Positions 1-6,973 of a stretch of 7,541 nucleotides of DNA are shown here, one piece after another; positions within the stretch are counted from its first letter, which is position 1; the number at the start of each line of letters is the position of its first letter. The DNA comes from Bacillota bacterium (GTDB lineage Bacteria > Bacillota > Clostridia > Lachnospirales > Lachnospiraceae): assembly GCA_023425485.1 (NCBI GenBank), contig JAFACO010000512.1, forward strand, positions 1 to 7,541, in the 5' to 3' direction. The position numbers and the translations under genes were made by a program. The notes beneath the pieces are model-generated. The model was not told where the DNA came from. It saw only the letters and a program-made list of their open reading frames with translations, and made no database searches.

Positions 1-1408
1 CTCCTGACCATACCAGAGCTCCATAGCGTTGGCTGCCCGCCCAGGCACAACGAACCAGATTAACAATTTGCTCCATTCCTTCTTCCTTCATTCCGTCGTA
101 ATAAGCTTTGGAATAAAGAGCAGGATAGATATTGCTGCAGGATAATGCCGGTCCCAGGTAATAGCGGTAAATATCAAAATCATATGGACCATATTCAGGT
201 TCTGCCTCGTCAAGCCAGAAGATACGGATACCCTTATTAAAATAATTCTCTTTGCAACGTTCCCAGACATACTTTCTGGCTTCCGGGTGTGTCGCATCAA
301 AGAAGGCGGTCTCTCCCATCCAGTTCATATTGATACCAAGTCCTCGGTCAAACTTAACCAGCATTCCTTCGGCTGCCATCTTCTCACGATTTTCAGATGC
401 TGTATCAATGGTTGGCCATACGGAGACCATTAGTTCAATTCCCAAACTCTTTAACTCCTCAACCATTCCCTCCGGGTCCGGCCAATCAATTGGGTCAAAT
501 TTAAAATCTCCCTGCTTTGTCCAGTGGAAGAAATCGATTACAATAACATCCATGGGAAGACCACGTCGTTTATGCTCTCTTGCAACCGCAAGCAGCTCCT
601 CCTGATTGCGATAACGGAGTTTGCACTGCCAAAAACCAAGTCCATATTCCGGCATCATCGGTGCTTTACCCGTAACCTCTGCATATTGTGCCACAATCTC
701 TGCCGGAGTCGACCCTGCGGTTATCCAGTAGTCCATCTTCTTGGTATTTTCAGCAACCCACTCTGTCTTATTTGTTCCAAAGCTTGCTGTTCCAATTGCA
801 GGATTATTCCACAAATATCCATAGCCACGGCTGGATACCATAAAAGGGATACTTGCCTGCGAATTTCTCTGGGCAAGTTCAAGTATTGCTCCTTTTTTAT
901 CAAGATTACCCTCTTGATATTGACCCATACCAAAAATCTTCTCACCCTCAAACGCCTCAAATCTCGCGGTCAGTCGATAATCCGAGGTACCTGTAATAGG
1001 CTTCAATTCTCTGGCACTGACACCAAGTGGTACCGCATATCGATCAATTCTTGCACGGTTACGCCAATATTCCTGTGTAAGCACCTCTCCTTGCTCATTC
1101 TCAAAGGAAAGCCAACCTTCTATATTGAATTTAGCCGTAATCTTACCATTACGAATGCTCGCAACCGTCGCCTTTTGAACATGCCCCTCTGGATTTGTCC
1201 GATACCAGGGCTCCAATACCTCAACTTCTTCAATTGCTATCTCTGCATTACTAGAAATTATCTGCTCTGTTAATGCCCAATCCTTCTGATCCATGTACGC
1301 TTCTTTTGTCATTCGAACTCGAAGAGAATTTTCACCCCAAGGTTCAATCCAAAGAACAGCCTCTCCTTGATAACAAATCAGTCTATTCCCGTTTATCTCA
1401 TATCTCAT
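1..1408 (-). CDS. GH31 glycoside hydrolase, probable cytoplasmic alpha-xylosidase (3' end cut by window edge)
   Basis: This reading frame is open from an ATG at 1408 to the left edge and gives 469 complete residues of an enzyme whose family is usually about 670-770 long. The N-terminal half (about 1-250) is the beta-sandwich domain. The (beta/alpha)8 barrel begins near residue 254 (EYGLGFWQCKLRYR) and continues through VIVIDFFHW (288-296) and FKFDPIDWPDP (302-312). FWLDEAEPE (397-405) carries the expected GH31 nucleophile Asp400; this Asp-x-Ala-Glu-Pro-Glu form is the one seen in alpha-xylosidases. GSQRYGALVWSG (458-469) ends exactly before the acid/base Asp, whose codon is cut after its first base (G, as expected). 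The start is set by an AAAGGAAGAGG ribosome binding site (1414-1424) 5 nt upstream. There is no signal peptide, so it should be cytoplasmic. It lies 73 nt downstream of a GH74 gene on the same strand, which supports removal of alpha-xylose from xyloglucan oligosaccharides. An alpha-glucosidase specificity cannot be excluded from sequence alone. Confidence 0.92.
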   Translation of the reverse strand, partial: MRYEINGNRLICYQGEAVLWIEPWGENSLRVRMTKEAYMDQKDWALTEQIISSNAEIAIEEVEVLEPWYRTNPEGHVQKATVASIRNGKITAKFNIEGWLSFENEQGEVLTQEYWRNRARIDRYAVPLGVSARELKPITGTSDYRLTARFEAFEGEKIFGMGQYQEGNLDKKGAILELAQRNSQASIPFMVSSRGYGYLWNNPAIGTASFGTNKTEWVAENTKKMDYWITAGSTPAEIVAQYAEVTGKAPMMPEYGLGFWQCKLRYRNQEELLAVAREHKRRGLPMDVIVIDFFHWTKQGDFKFDPIDWPDPEGMVEELKSLGIELMVSVWPTIDTASENREKMAAEGMLVKFDRGLGINMNWMGETAFFDATHPEARKYVWERCKENYFNKGIRIFWLDEAEPEYGPYDFDIYRYYLGPALSCSNIYPALYSKAYYDGMKEEGMEQIVNLVRCAWAGSQRYGALVWSG

Positions 1409-1413
1409 ATATA

Positions 1414-1424
1414 CCTCTTCCTTT
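1414..1424 (-). promoter_or_regulatory. Ribosome binding site of the GH31 gene
   Basis: On the minus strand AAAGGAAGAGG ends 5 nt before the ATG at 1408. It decides the start: a nearby second ATG at 1401 is in another frame and stops almost at once. Confidence 0.75.
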
Positions 1425-1481
1425 CTAGTTAAGCTTTTTTATATTTTTAGCTTAGTGTTAGTCCTACAAATCAGCACATTG

Positions 1482-3863
1482 TCAATTTGCGCTTTCTGTT
1501 GGTTCACCCCAAAGTACTCCTCTTGAGCCAGTGGCGAGATAAAAACGTCCAAAGCAACGTGGATCACCTGCAATACTTCTGATATCACCATACATCTGCT
1601 TGTTGGTATTTATTCTCTGCCAGGTTTCTCCTTCATTTATAGACCTATAAAATCCATATATACCATCAATTATTCCATTTACATAAAGTGTGTTATATAA
1701 ACTCTCCGGAGCTGCCTTTCCCATGCCTTGACGGAAAATAACATCCTTCTCCTTACTAATACGAAGGAATTCAGCTGTTCGCTTTCTCTTATCAAAGATA
1801 AGTTTCCATAGTCCACCTTCACCTAACGAAATCCACGCTACACCCGTCTTTCCTGCTTCCATTCGTATTTCAACAGACATTTTCCCATCAATACCTGCTA
1901 ATTCAAGCTTAGGAAAATTATCTGGTACTTTGACCTGATAAAAGCTTCTAGCCCTGTCTGTGCTGACATATATACGGGATTCCTCACCAAATCCATAGAG
2001 TACCTCTGGATCAACACGATCAGAAAATACTTTTAGCGTATAATTTTCTTCCGCTAGTGCCTTTCCTTGAAGATCATAAATACGCGACTGCTGCCAGGTT
2101 TTACCCAAATCCTCTGTGAAAACCACTGCCTCCATAGGTAAGGAGAATCTTTCCCCTACACACCATACGAGTGTCCTGCCATCAGATGAAATTGCGGTCC
2201 AACCAGAATTGGTATTGGGCTTCCTGATTTCATCAATCAGCTTATCAATACGCTCACTAATTCCATAAGGATCTGAAAGTCTACGAAAAGTCTTGCATTG
2301 GTCTTCGGACCAAATCAAACCTCCAGTTGTTTTACCAATCCAATTGCCTCTGGCACAAACAGCAACAAATCTTGGTTCCGCATCAGGATAATCTGCACAA
2401 AGACAGGGAATATATCGATGATGGTTTTCGTCAGCAAAAGAATTTTCCGCAGGTTTGGTTAAATCGGTAAATGCAAATGCTCCCAAGTCACCAATAATAT
2501 CAATTAGCTTAACATCACCCTTTGGAGGACTGTATACATTTAAATGTACGGTTTCCTCTAACCCTTTGCAGCTTGGTGCCCAGTGAACAGGTCTATCACT
2601 TTTACCATTTAATAAATCGCAGGTTGTAAAAATTCCTGTACCCGTATTAAAGAATACTTGCTCAGAACAAAAAGGATTAATTTTAATATCTGACATCCAA
2701 TGGATCAAGCTATCGTTATTGTTATACTCTGGTTTCATATAAGGCACTTGCCCGAAGTCAATTTCCCCTATACTTAAACGGTATAAAATAGGTTTCCAAT
2801 GTACTCCATAATCCTCTGTGAATAGAATCGCATCTCCTTTTTCACAACACTGGGTGGAGCAAATCAAATACCCAGAGTTAGCGGTATCTGCATCAATCCC
2901 TCCAAAACCAGCAAAGTTACAAACATCTCCCTCCATAGGTTGTATAAAGGATAAATCCGGTGTTACAAGTTCATATCCCAGTAACTCTCCTCGTTCCGTT
3001 AGTTCATATCGAATAATACAGCCCTTCTCGCGTCCACCAGAATCACAAGCGTAGCTGCTCCAACCGTGTCCTTCTCTTTCTGTAGCTGCCATTGTAATAA
3101 ATACATAATCACCGGAGCGTGTAATTCTTTGACCTACATATCCTGGATAAGCTCCAAAATCCCCAGCACTAGGTTGTCCCGGCATAATGTGAAAGGTTGT
3201 TCCGGCATCTTTAGAAAAATAAAGGCTGGAACCTCGATAATTGCCTCCGGGTGAATTTTCTTTTCCAGAGGCTGCAACTATGATTGTCTGGCACCGATCA
3301 TCTTTAAAAGATCTTGGATCTACCCAAACAAAAGCCAGATTTTTCTCTGTATTGCCCTCCTTAGTATTTACCGAAAGAGCTTGAAAATGTTCACCGTAAT
3401 CTTCAGAAATTAATAGTCCTTCACTTTGTGAACCAAAATAGAGAATACCTGAATTATGTGGATCAACTTGAAGCCGTTCCCCCGTTCCGCGTCCAGGGGC
3501 ATTTCCATGGACGGAAGCGGGTAACGGGAAATATTCAAAATGATCTCCATTATCTTTTGATCTGCAGAGGTAGTTTTCTTTAAAATTCCCTGCTACAACA
3601 TATAACCAGGAGGGGTTAGCAGGATCAAGAGCAATGGAAAGGGGATAACTCTCCCATTTTTCAAGTGCAGTAACATGATCCATGAGTGAAATCCACTCCT
3701 GCTGTTTAAAATCATACCGATAAACACCACCGATATCAGTTCTTGCATATAAAATATCTGCCTGCTTTGGATGAAAGCAAAATCCCGTTACAAATCCTCC
3801 GCCAGGAACGGAAGCATGCCGGTAATGGTAGGGTACCATATCTATTCTTTTATTATCTTGCAT
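1482..3863 (-). CDS. GH74-family xyloglucanase-like double beta-propeller protein without signal peptide
   Basis: A 793-residue protein (796 if the ATG at 3872 is used). The opening VPGGGFVTGFCFHP and ARTDIGGVYRYD are the hallmark start of GH74 enzymes, which cleave the beta-1,4-glucan backbone of xyloglucan. Asp43 in ARTDIGG matches the general base and Asp459 in IIGDLGAF matches the general acid. About eight Asp-box-like turns (near residues 102, 153, 217, 349, 519, 583, 634 and 741, e.g. TEDLGKTW) and the end motif GDPRCFGRFYLATGSRG fit the two seven-bladed propellers. Full length is as expected for the catalytic module alone; no carbohydrate-binding or dockerin domain follows. The ATG at 3863 is preferred because AGAAAGG (3874-3880) sits 10 nt upstream of it but only 1 nt from the ATG at 3872. 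An in-frame TAG at 3879-3881 rules out a longer N-terminus, so a signal peptide has not been missed. The Trp-Trp pair typical of polymer-active members is replaced by QCC (near 338-340). It is first in a likely operon with the GH31 gene. Confidence 0.87.
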   Translation of the reverse strand: MQDNKRIDMVPYHYRHASVPGGGFVTGFCFHPKQADILYARTDIGGVYRYDFKQQEWISLMDHVTALEKWESYPLSIALDPANPSWLYVVAGNFKENYLCRSKDNGDHFEYFPLPASVHGNAPGRGTGERLQVDPHNSGILYFGSQSEGLLISEDYGEHFQALSVNTKEGNTEKNLAFVWVDPRSFKDDRCQTIIVAASGKENSPGGNYRGSSLYFSKDAGTTFHIMPGQPSAGDFGAYPGYVGQRITRSGDYVFITMAATEREGHGWSSYACDSGGREKGCIIRYELTERGELLGYELVTPDLSFIQPMEGDVCNFAGFGGIDADTANSGYLICSTQCCEKGDAILFTEDYGVHWKPILYRLSIGEIDFGQVPYMKPEYNNNDSLIHWMSDIKINPFCSEQVFFNTGTGIFTTCDLLNGKSDRPVHWAPSCKGLEETVHLNVYSPPKGDVKLIDIIGDLGAFAFTDLTKPAENSFADENHHRYIPCLCADYPDAEPRFVAVCARGNWIGKTTGGLIWSEDQCKTFRRLSDPYGISERIDKLIDEIRKPNTNSGWTAISSDGRTLVWCVGERFSLPMEAVVFTEDLGKTWQQSRIYDLQGKALAEENYTLKVFSDRVDPEVLYGFGEESRIYVSTDRARSFYQVKVPDNFPKLELAGIDGKMSVEIRMEAGKTGVAWISLGEGGLWKLIFDKRKRTAEFLRISKEKDVIFRQGMGKAAPESLYNTLYVNGIIDGIYGFYRSINEGETWQRINTNKQMYGDIRSIAGDPRCFGRFYLATGSRGVLWGEPTESAN

Positions 3864-3985
3864 AATTACCATGCCTTTCTAATTACCTGTGACTTTATAA
3901 TAGAAGCGTTAAATTTAATGCTCTTTTTCACTTTTTTAATTCATATTTTACAAAGTACACAGAGCCTTATACCCTTAGTATACAA
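3864..3985 (-). promoter_or_regulatory. Upstream region of the GH74-GH31 operon, weak promoter candidate
   Basis: This gap lies between the terminator of the upstream gene and the GH74 start, so a promoter for the GH74-GH31 pair is expected here. The best -10 I can see on the minus strand is TATTAT (3897-3902), about 34 nt before the start codon, but the stretch 17 nt further up (AAGAGC) is not a -35. A TATACT lies at the terminator edge (about 3977-3982), with only a poor TTATAA upstream of it. I found no clear catabolite-repression (cre) box. The position is inferred mainly from gene layout, not from a good consensus. Confidence 0.25.
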
Positions 3986-4027
3986 AAAAGCATCATCACT
4001 TATAATGGGATAAATGATAATGCTTTT
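3986..4027 (-). terminator. Rho-independent terminator after the Ig/FN3 secreted protein gene
   Basis: Two 18-nt arms (3986-4003 and 4010-4027) flank a 6-nt loop. Read as minus-strand RNA, all 18 positions pair, with two G-U wobbles. Read as plus-strand RNA the same two positions are C-A mismatches, so the hairpin is built for the minus strand. The 3' arm ends in GCUUUUUU. It starts 28 nt after the stop codon at 4056 and separates this gene from the GH74 operon. Confidence 0.8.
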
Positions 4028-4055
4028 GTTGTATTCTATGATATTTGATTCAAAA

Positions 4056-6218
4056 TCACTTTTTCAAATTTGTAATTACTTCTTCCTCCGTTACATTCTT
4101 AAGTGCAACATTAGTTGCTCTGAAAGCAGTAATCATATCCATTTTATAACTTGCTTTATCAAAAGCAGCTGACTCAAAGGTAACATAGAGATAATCTCCA
4201 TCAATTGCAATACCCTCGTTCATGGAAGGCATACTTACAATATTAATTGGCTCTCCCAAGGGTATCACACCTTTAACTGTCTTGCTATAAGCAGGCTTAT
4301 ATACATCGATTTGTCGCATATATCCACGGAGACCTTTGTAAAGCTGGCAGGATCTTGAAACAAACATGGTTCCCTTTTGTGAGAAAGCAATTCCTTGCAC
4401 TCTGGTAGGCATAACCATTGTGTTTACTCTTGTAAGGGTCGGTAGGGTATCCTTATTTTGAATGGTATAACTGTATAGATTCGTTGATTTTAATTCATCA
4501 TAAGTCCCAACCCATAATTTATCCTTGTAAAAGGTTGCAAAGGATGCCGTTATCCCTAAGGAGACCGTTGTTCTATAATTTACATAGGTATAAGATGCTT
4601 TATTAGTAGCCGCTGCAACAATATCCGTATAAGGAATTGCGGATAATTTGGAGCCCGTCGTTAACCAAAGATTAACACCATCATAAGCAAGCCCGCCTAA
4701 ATGAGGTTTAGAGGGTAAAACTAACGTTGACAATAATGCTTTTGTATTCTTATCCATCACATAGATAACTGAATTCTCTACACCCGTTAAATCATAGGCA
4801 GACATTAATACATAATTTTCAGCAAAGGTCAATCCCTGTGGACACATGGTCGTACTGGAAAAACCCCCGACATTGGTGGTTACTAATCCAGGTATTGCAT
4901 AGCTATTTGAATAATTAATATATTTCTTAAAAAACGGAATGGTCTGATAAGCAACTGAATTTAAGAAATCCTTCTTTAAGGGAAACAACTTACCTATTAC
5001 ACTGGTAGGTTCTAGCAGTGAGATTAGAGTTGTCTGAATATCATACGTAACACTATTGTAGGAAATACCATTGTAGTCACGTCTTGCAACCGCATAAAAA
5101 GAATAGGTATTACCTAATGTAAGTCCCTCCACGAGATATGTATAGGAGCTGCTGCCACCTTTTTGAGTTGTAATCAGTGTATAACCCTTCACTGCATCCC
5201 CAAAATAAACATCATAAGCAGTTGCACCAGTCACACCTGTCCAAGTCAATCGAATCTTCTGTTCACCTGTCTTAAACCTTAAGGATACTTTCGCAGGATT
5301 GGTGCTGGTATCCACTACATTGGAATAACCGCCGGTGTAACTTTCGTTAATAGAAAAAGCGCATACCTTATAATTATAACTTTTACCAGAAGATAACTTA
5401 TCACTCACAAAGGACGTGGTTGCAGATGTTCCAATTAATGTATATTTATTTTCTGAAGCATTGCTGCGGTAAATCTGATATCCAGTTGCATTTGCAACCG
5501 CATTCCAGCTTAAGGAAATGGAGTTGGTTGAAGTTCCGGTTACAACCAGACCCGTAACAGCCTCGGGATTTGTCGCCGTTGTGTAGGTGTCTGACATTGG
5601 TCCACGATATTCATAGCCTCCTGACATTTCTACCACACATATTTGATATTTATGTACTGTTCCTGCCATAGCACTTAAGGTAATACTATTTATGTCACTA
5701 ACTGATGCCAGATTAAAAAAACCAGTAGCCGCATCCTGTTCATATATTTCATATCGCAGTGCACCTGGAATAGCATCCCAGGACAATGTCAGCGTTAACG
5801 TATCATGATAGGTCGTTGTAATATTTTTTACGGTGGCTGGCACTACCATAATCTGTAGTATTGCCATTTGGTTTTGATACGAAATAAATACAGTCTGTGG
5901 TCCAATCTGATCCGGAAAATAGTTTTGAATACTATAATCAGTAATTACTGCACTGGTTCCATCTGTATAGTAGCTTTCCACCACCATATCAGAAAAATTC
6001 AGCTTATCACCCTTGGAATATACTGTTTTTGAAGGCATTTTTGTAATTGCTATCTGATATGAAAACTTTTCAACCACAGGAGGGGTTATAGTTGGTGTCG
6101 GTGTTACGGTTGGCGTTGGTGTTGTTACTACACTCGCTTCTGCTGTACTGATGTACAAGCCAGAAAAGCATAGCAAAAACAGAGTTAATAGTACATACTT
6201 GGCAAATATTTTTTTCAT
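4056..6218 (-). CDS. Secreted multidomain protein: signal peptide, Thr/Pro linker, Ig-like, three FN3 domains, propeller-like C-terminus
   Basis: A 720-residue protein. Residues 1-28 are a signal peptide (Lys-rich start, hydrophobic core LLTLFLLCFSGLYI, probable cleavage after TAEA). Residues 32-47 are a Thr/Pro linker (TPTPTVTPTPTITPP). About 52-127 is a bacterial Ig-like domain (ITKMPSKTVYSKGDKL, YYTDGTSAVI, IGPQTVFISY). Three fibronectin type III domains follow at about 129-216, 219-307 and 309-397, each with the LSW/LTW strand and a YxIY or YDVY strand. Residues 440-705 contain at least five spaced repeats of a Gly-hydrophobic-x-hydrophobic strand pair (QGLTFAENYVLMSAYD, GGLAYDGVNLWLTT, ATFYKDKLWVGTYD, QGIAFSQKGTMFVSRS, EGIAIDGDYLYVTF), which suggests a beta-propeller. 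There is no LPXTG, SLH or dockerin, so it appears released or held by an unknown route. GGAGAGG (6227-6233) lies 8 nt before the ATG. It has its own promoter candidate and terminator, hence is monocistronic. I do not recognise an enzymatic activity; a surface binding role is only a guess. Confidence 0.9.
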   Translation of the reverse strand: MKKIFAKYVLLTLFLLCFSGLYISTAEASVVTTPTPTVTPTPTITPPVVEKFSYQIAITKMPSKTVYSKGDKLNFSDMVVESYYTDGTSAVITDYSIQNYFPDQIGPQTVFISYQNQMAILQIMVVPATVKNITTTYHDTLTLTLSWDAIPGALRYEIYEQDAATGFFNLASVSDINSITLSAMAGTVHKYQICVVEMSGGYEYRGPMSDTYTTATNPEAVTGLVVTGTSTNSISLSWNAVANATGYQIYRSNASENKYTLIGTSATTSFVSDKLSSGKSYNYKVCAFSINESYTGGYSNVVDTSTNPAKVSLRFKTGEQKIRLTWTGVTGATAYDVYFGDAVKGYTLITTQKGGSSSYTYLVEGLTLGNTYSFYAVARRDYNGISYNSVTYDIQTTLISLLEPTSVIGKLFPLKKDFLNSVAYQTIPFFKKYINYSNSYAIPGLVTTNVGGFSSTTMCPQGLTFAENYVLMSAYDLTGVENSVIYVMDKNTKALLSTLVLPSKPHLGGLAYDGVNLWLTTGSKLSAIPYTDIVAAATNKASYTYVNYRTTVSLGITASFATFYKDKLWVGTYDELKSTNLYSYTIQNKDTLPTLTRVNTMVMPTRVQGIAFSQKGTMFVSRSCQLYKGLRGYMRQIDVYKPAYSKTVKGVIPLGEPINIVSMPSMNEGIAIDGDYLYVTFESAAFDKASYKMDMITAFRATNVALKNVTEEEVITNLKK

Positions 6219-6380
6219 CAGGTTATCCTCTCCATTTGCAATGTTGTCGTTTACGAGTATCCGTCAATAGTTCCATAACTTGACTCTATTATCAAATCGT
6301 TGGTAGAAACCCTTGTCATTGCATATGCTAAAGGAACTTTATGGCTTTTTTGTGGCTAAAATATGACTTTCTTGGATTTT
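6219..6380 (-). promoter_or_regulatory. Long, possibly structured 5' leader of the secreted Ig/FN3 gene
   Basis: If transcription starts just below the TATAAT at 6389-6394, the mRNA has a leader of about 160 nt. On the minus strand AGTTCC (6333-6338) can pair with GGAACT (6269-6274), enclosing GTTTCTACC (6302-6310). Separately, TGCAATG (6317-6323) is complementary to CATTGCA (6237-6243), which lies 3 nt upstream of the GGAGAGG ribosome binding site (6227-6233). The two pairings would cross, as in a pseudoknot or a pair of alternative states. I could not match it to a known riboswitch class, and short complementary stretches can occur by chance. Confidence 0.3.
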
Positions 6381-6388
6381 TTCGCATT

Positions 6389-6394
6389 ATTATA
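6389..6394 (-). promoter_or_regulatory. -10 box (TATAAT) candidate for the Ig/FN3 gene
   Basis: A perfect TATAAT on the minus strand in the gene-free stretch between the upstream terminator and the Ig/FN3 start. It is preceded directly by TTTG, close to but not the exact extended -10 form. No recognisable -35 hexamer sits 16-18 nt upstream, so this rests on the -10 and on location alone. Confidence 0.35.
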
Positions 6395-6470
6395 CAAATA
6401 GAATTAATACTAACTCTTTAGCCGGTTTGGATTGCGAACAAGTTGAAATAATAAGTCGTACACTTGTCAT

Positions 6471-6523
6471 AAAAAACTGTGTTGCAAATATCCAATCCAA
6501 TGAATATTACAACACAGTTTTTT
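6471..6523 (-). terminator. Hairpin terminator after the NAGPA/membrane protein pair
   Basis: Perfect 14-bp inverted repeat (AAAAAACTGTGTTG at 6471-6484 and its complement at 6510-6523) around a 25-nt loop that can pair a little further. In the minus direction the stem ends in CACAG followed by TTTTTT, 30 nt after the stop codon at 6554. The A-run on one side and T-run on the other make it symmetrical, so it could also stop plus-strand transcription, but no plus-strand gene is seen. Confidence 0.78.
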
Positions 6524-6553
6524 ACTCTGTAATAAATTTACAAATATCTTTTA

Positions 6554-6973
6554 TTATATTTTCTTCATAACGCTCTGCTTTACAAACCATAGTACAAGCA
6601 TAAAACAGCTTCCGGCCATTAGGGCTGAGACATAATAAAAATAAACTAAATATGGAGAATTTGTACCTGCTATTTCAAAGATTCCTTGTAAGAAGCTTCG
6701 CACCGTCAGTAATGTAACCATGGATGCATATAAGTTCTTAAATAATCGAAAACCAAAGTAAAGGTGAACTTTTTTTAGCAGTAACACGAAAAAAATAAAA
6801 TATATTACACCAGCTAACAAGGGATAAAGAAACATTAGGGACATTGCTGCTGAATAAACGCCATGACCAAAGACGGAATAAATACGATCTACAACAATAC
6901 AACCTATTGCAATCCCAAGGTAAGTTAACAATATTTTTTTATGCTCTTTAATATCCAATATAAACAATATCAC
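6554..6973 (-). CDS. Small four-helix membrane protein of unknown function
   Basis: A protein of up to 139 residues with four hydrophobic segments at about 14-35, 44-66, 82-100 and 108-131, and basic ends (EHKK near the start, VMKKI at the end). I do not recognise the family. It overlaps the end of the phosphodiester glycosidase gene, so the two are probably translated together. There is no ATG at the start. The longest frame begins with GTG at 6973 (26-nt overlap), but the AGAGAGG inside the upstream gene lies only 3 nt before it. TTG at 6967 has a better spacing of about 9 nt, and TTG at 6958 is also possible. All three give the same four helices. The partner suggests a role at the cell envelope, but this is context only. 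Confidence 0.72.
   Translation of the reverse strand: MILFILDIKEHKKILLTYLGIAIGCIVVDRIYSVFGHGVYSAAMSLMFLYPLLAGVIYFIFFVLLLKKVHLYFGFRLFKNLYASMVTLLTVRSFLQGIFEIAGTNSPYLVYFYYVSALMAGSCFMLVLWFVKQSVMKKI

Noticed and set aside
252..605. Plus-strand open frame of 117 codons, plus minus-strand frames at 88-300 and 721-960
   Set aside because: All are alternative frames of the GH31 coding region and show no protein-like features.
524..1273. Plus-strand open frame of 249 codons
   Set aside because: It lies fully antisense to the GH31 gene, whose protein matches family motifs throughout. The plus-strand translation is Cys/Ile/Leu-rich with no recognisable domain.
2818..3254. Plus-strand open frames of 78 and 62 codons
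   Set aside because: Antisense shadows of the GH74 gene.
3771..4013. Plus-strand open frame of 80 codons
   Set aside because: It starts antisense to the GH74 N-terminus and runs into the terminator hairpin; no ribosome binding site or domain was seen.
6078..6125. Short DNA repeat of GGTGTTG-like units
   Set aside because: It is explained by the Thr/Pro linker codons of the secreted protein, not a separate repeat element or CRISPR.
6269..6340. Purine riboswitch
   Set aside because: GTTTCTACC matches the J2/3 segment, and GTTATGG recalls J3/1, but the space between the closing helix and J2/3 is too short for the normal J1/2 plus P2 hairpin, and the L2/L3 loops do not match. Kept only as an unclassified leader.
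6326..6350. Plus-strand terminator-like hairpin (TAAAG-GAA-CTTTA followed by GGC and TTTTTT)
   Set aside because: The stem is short with a bulge and no plus-strand gene precedes it. Probably chance in AT-rich DNA.
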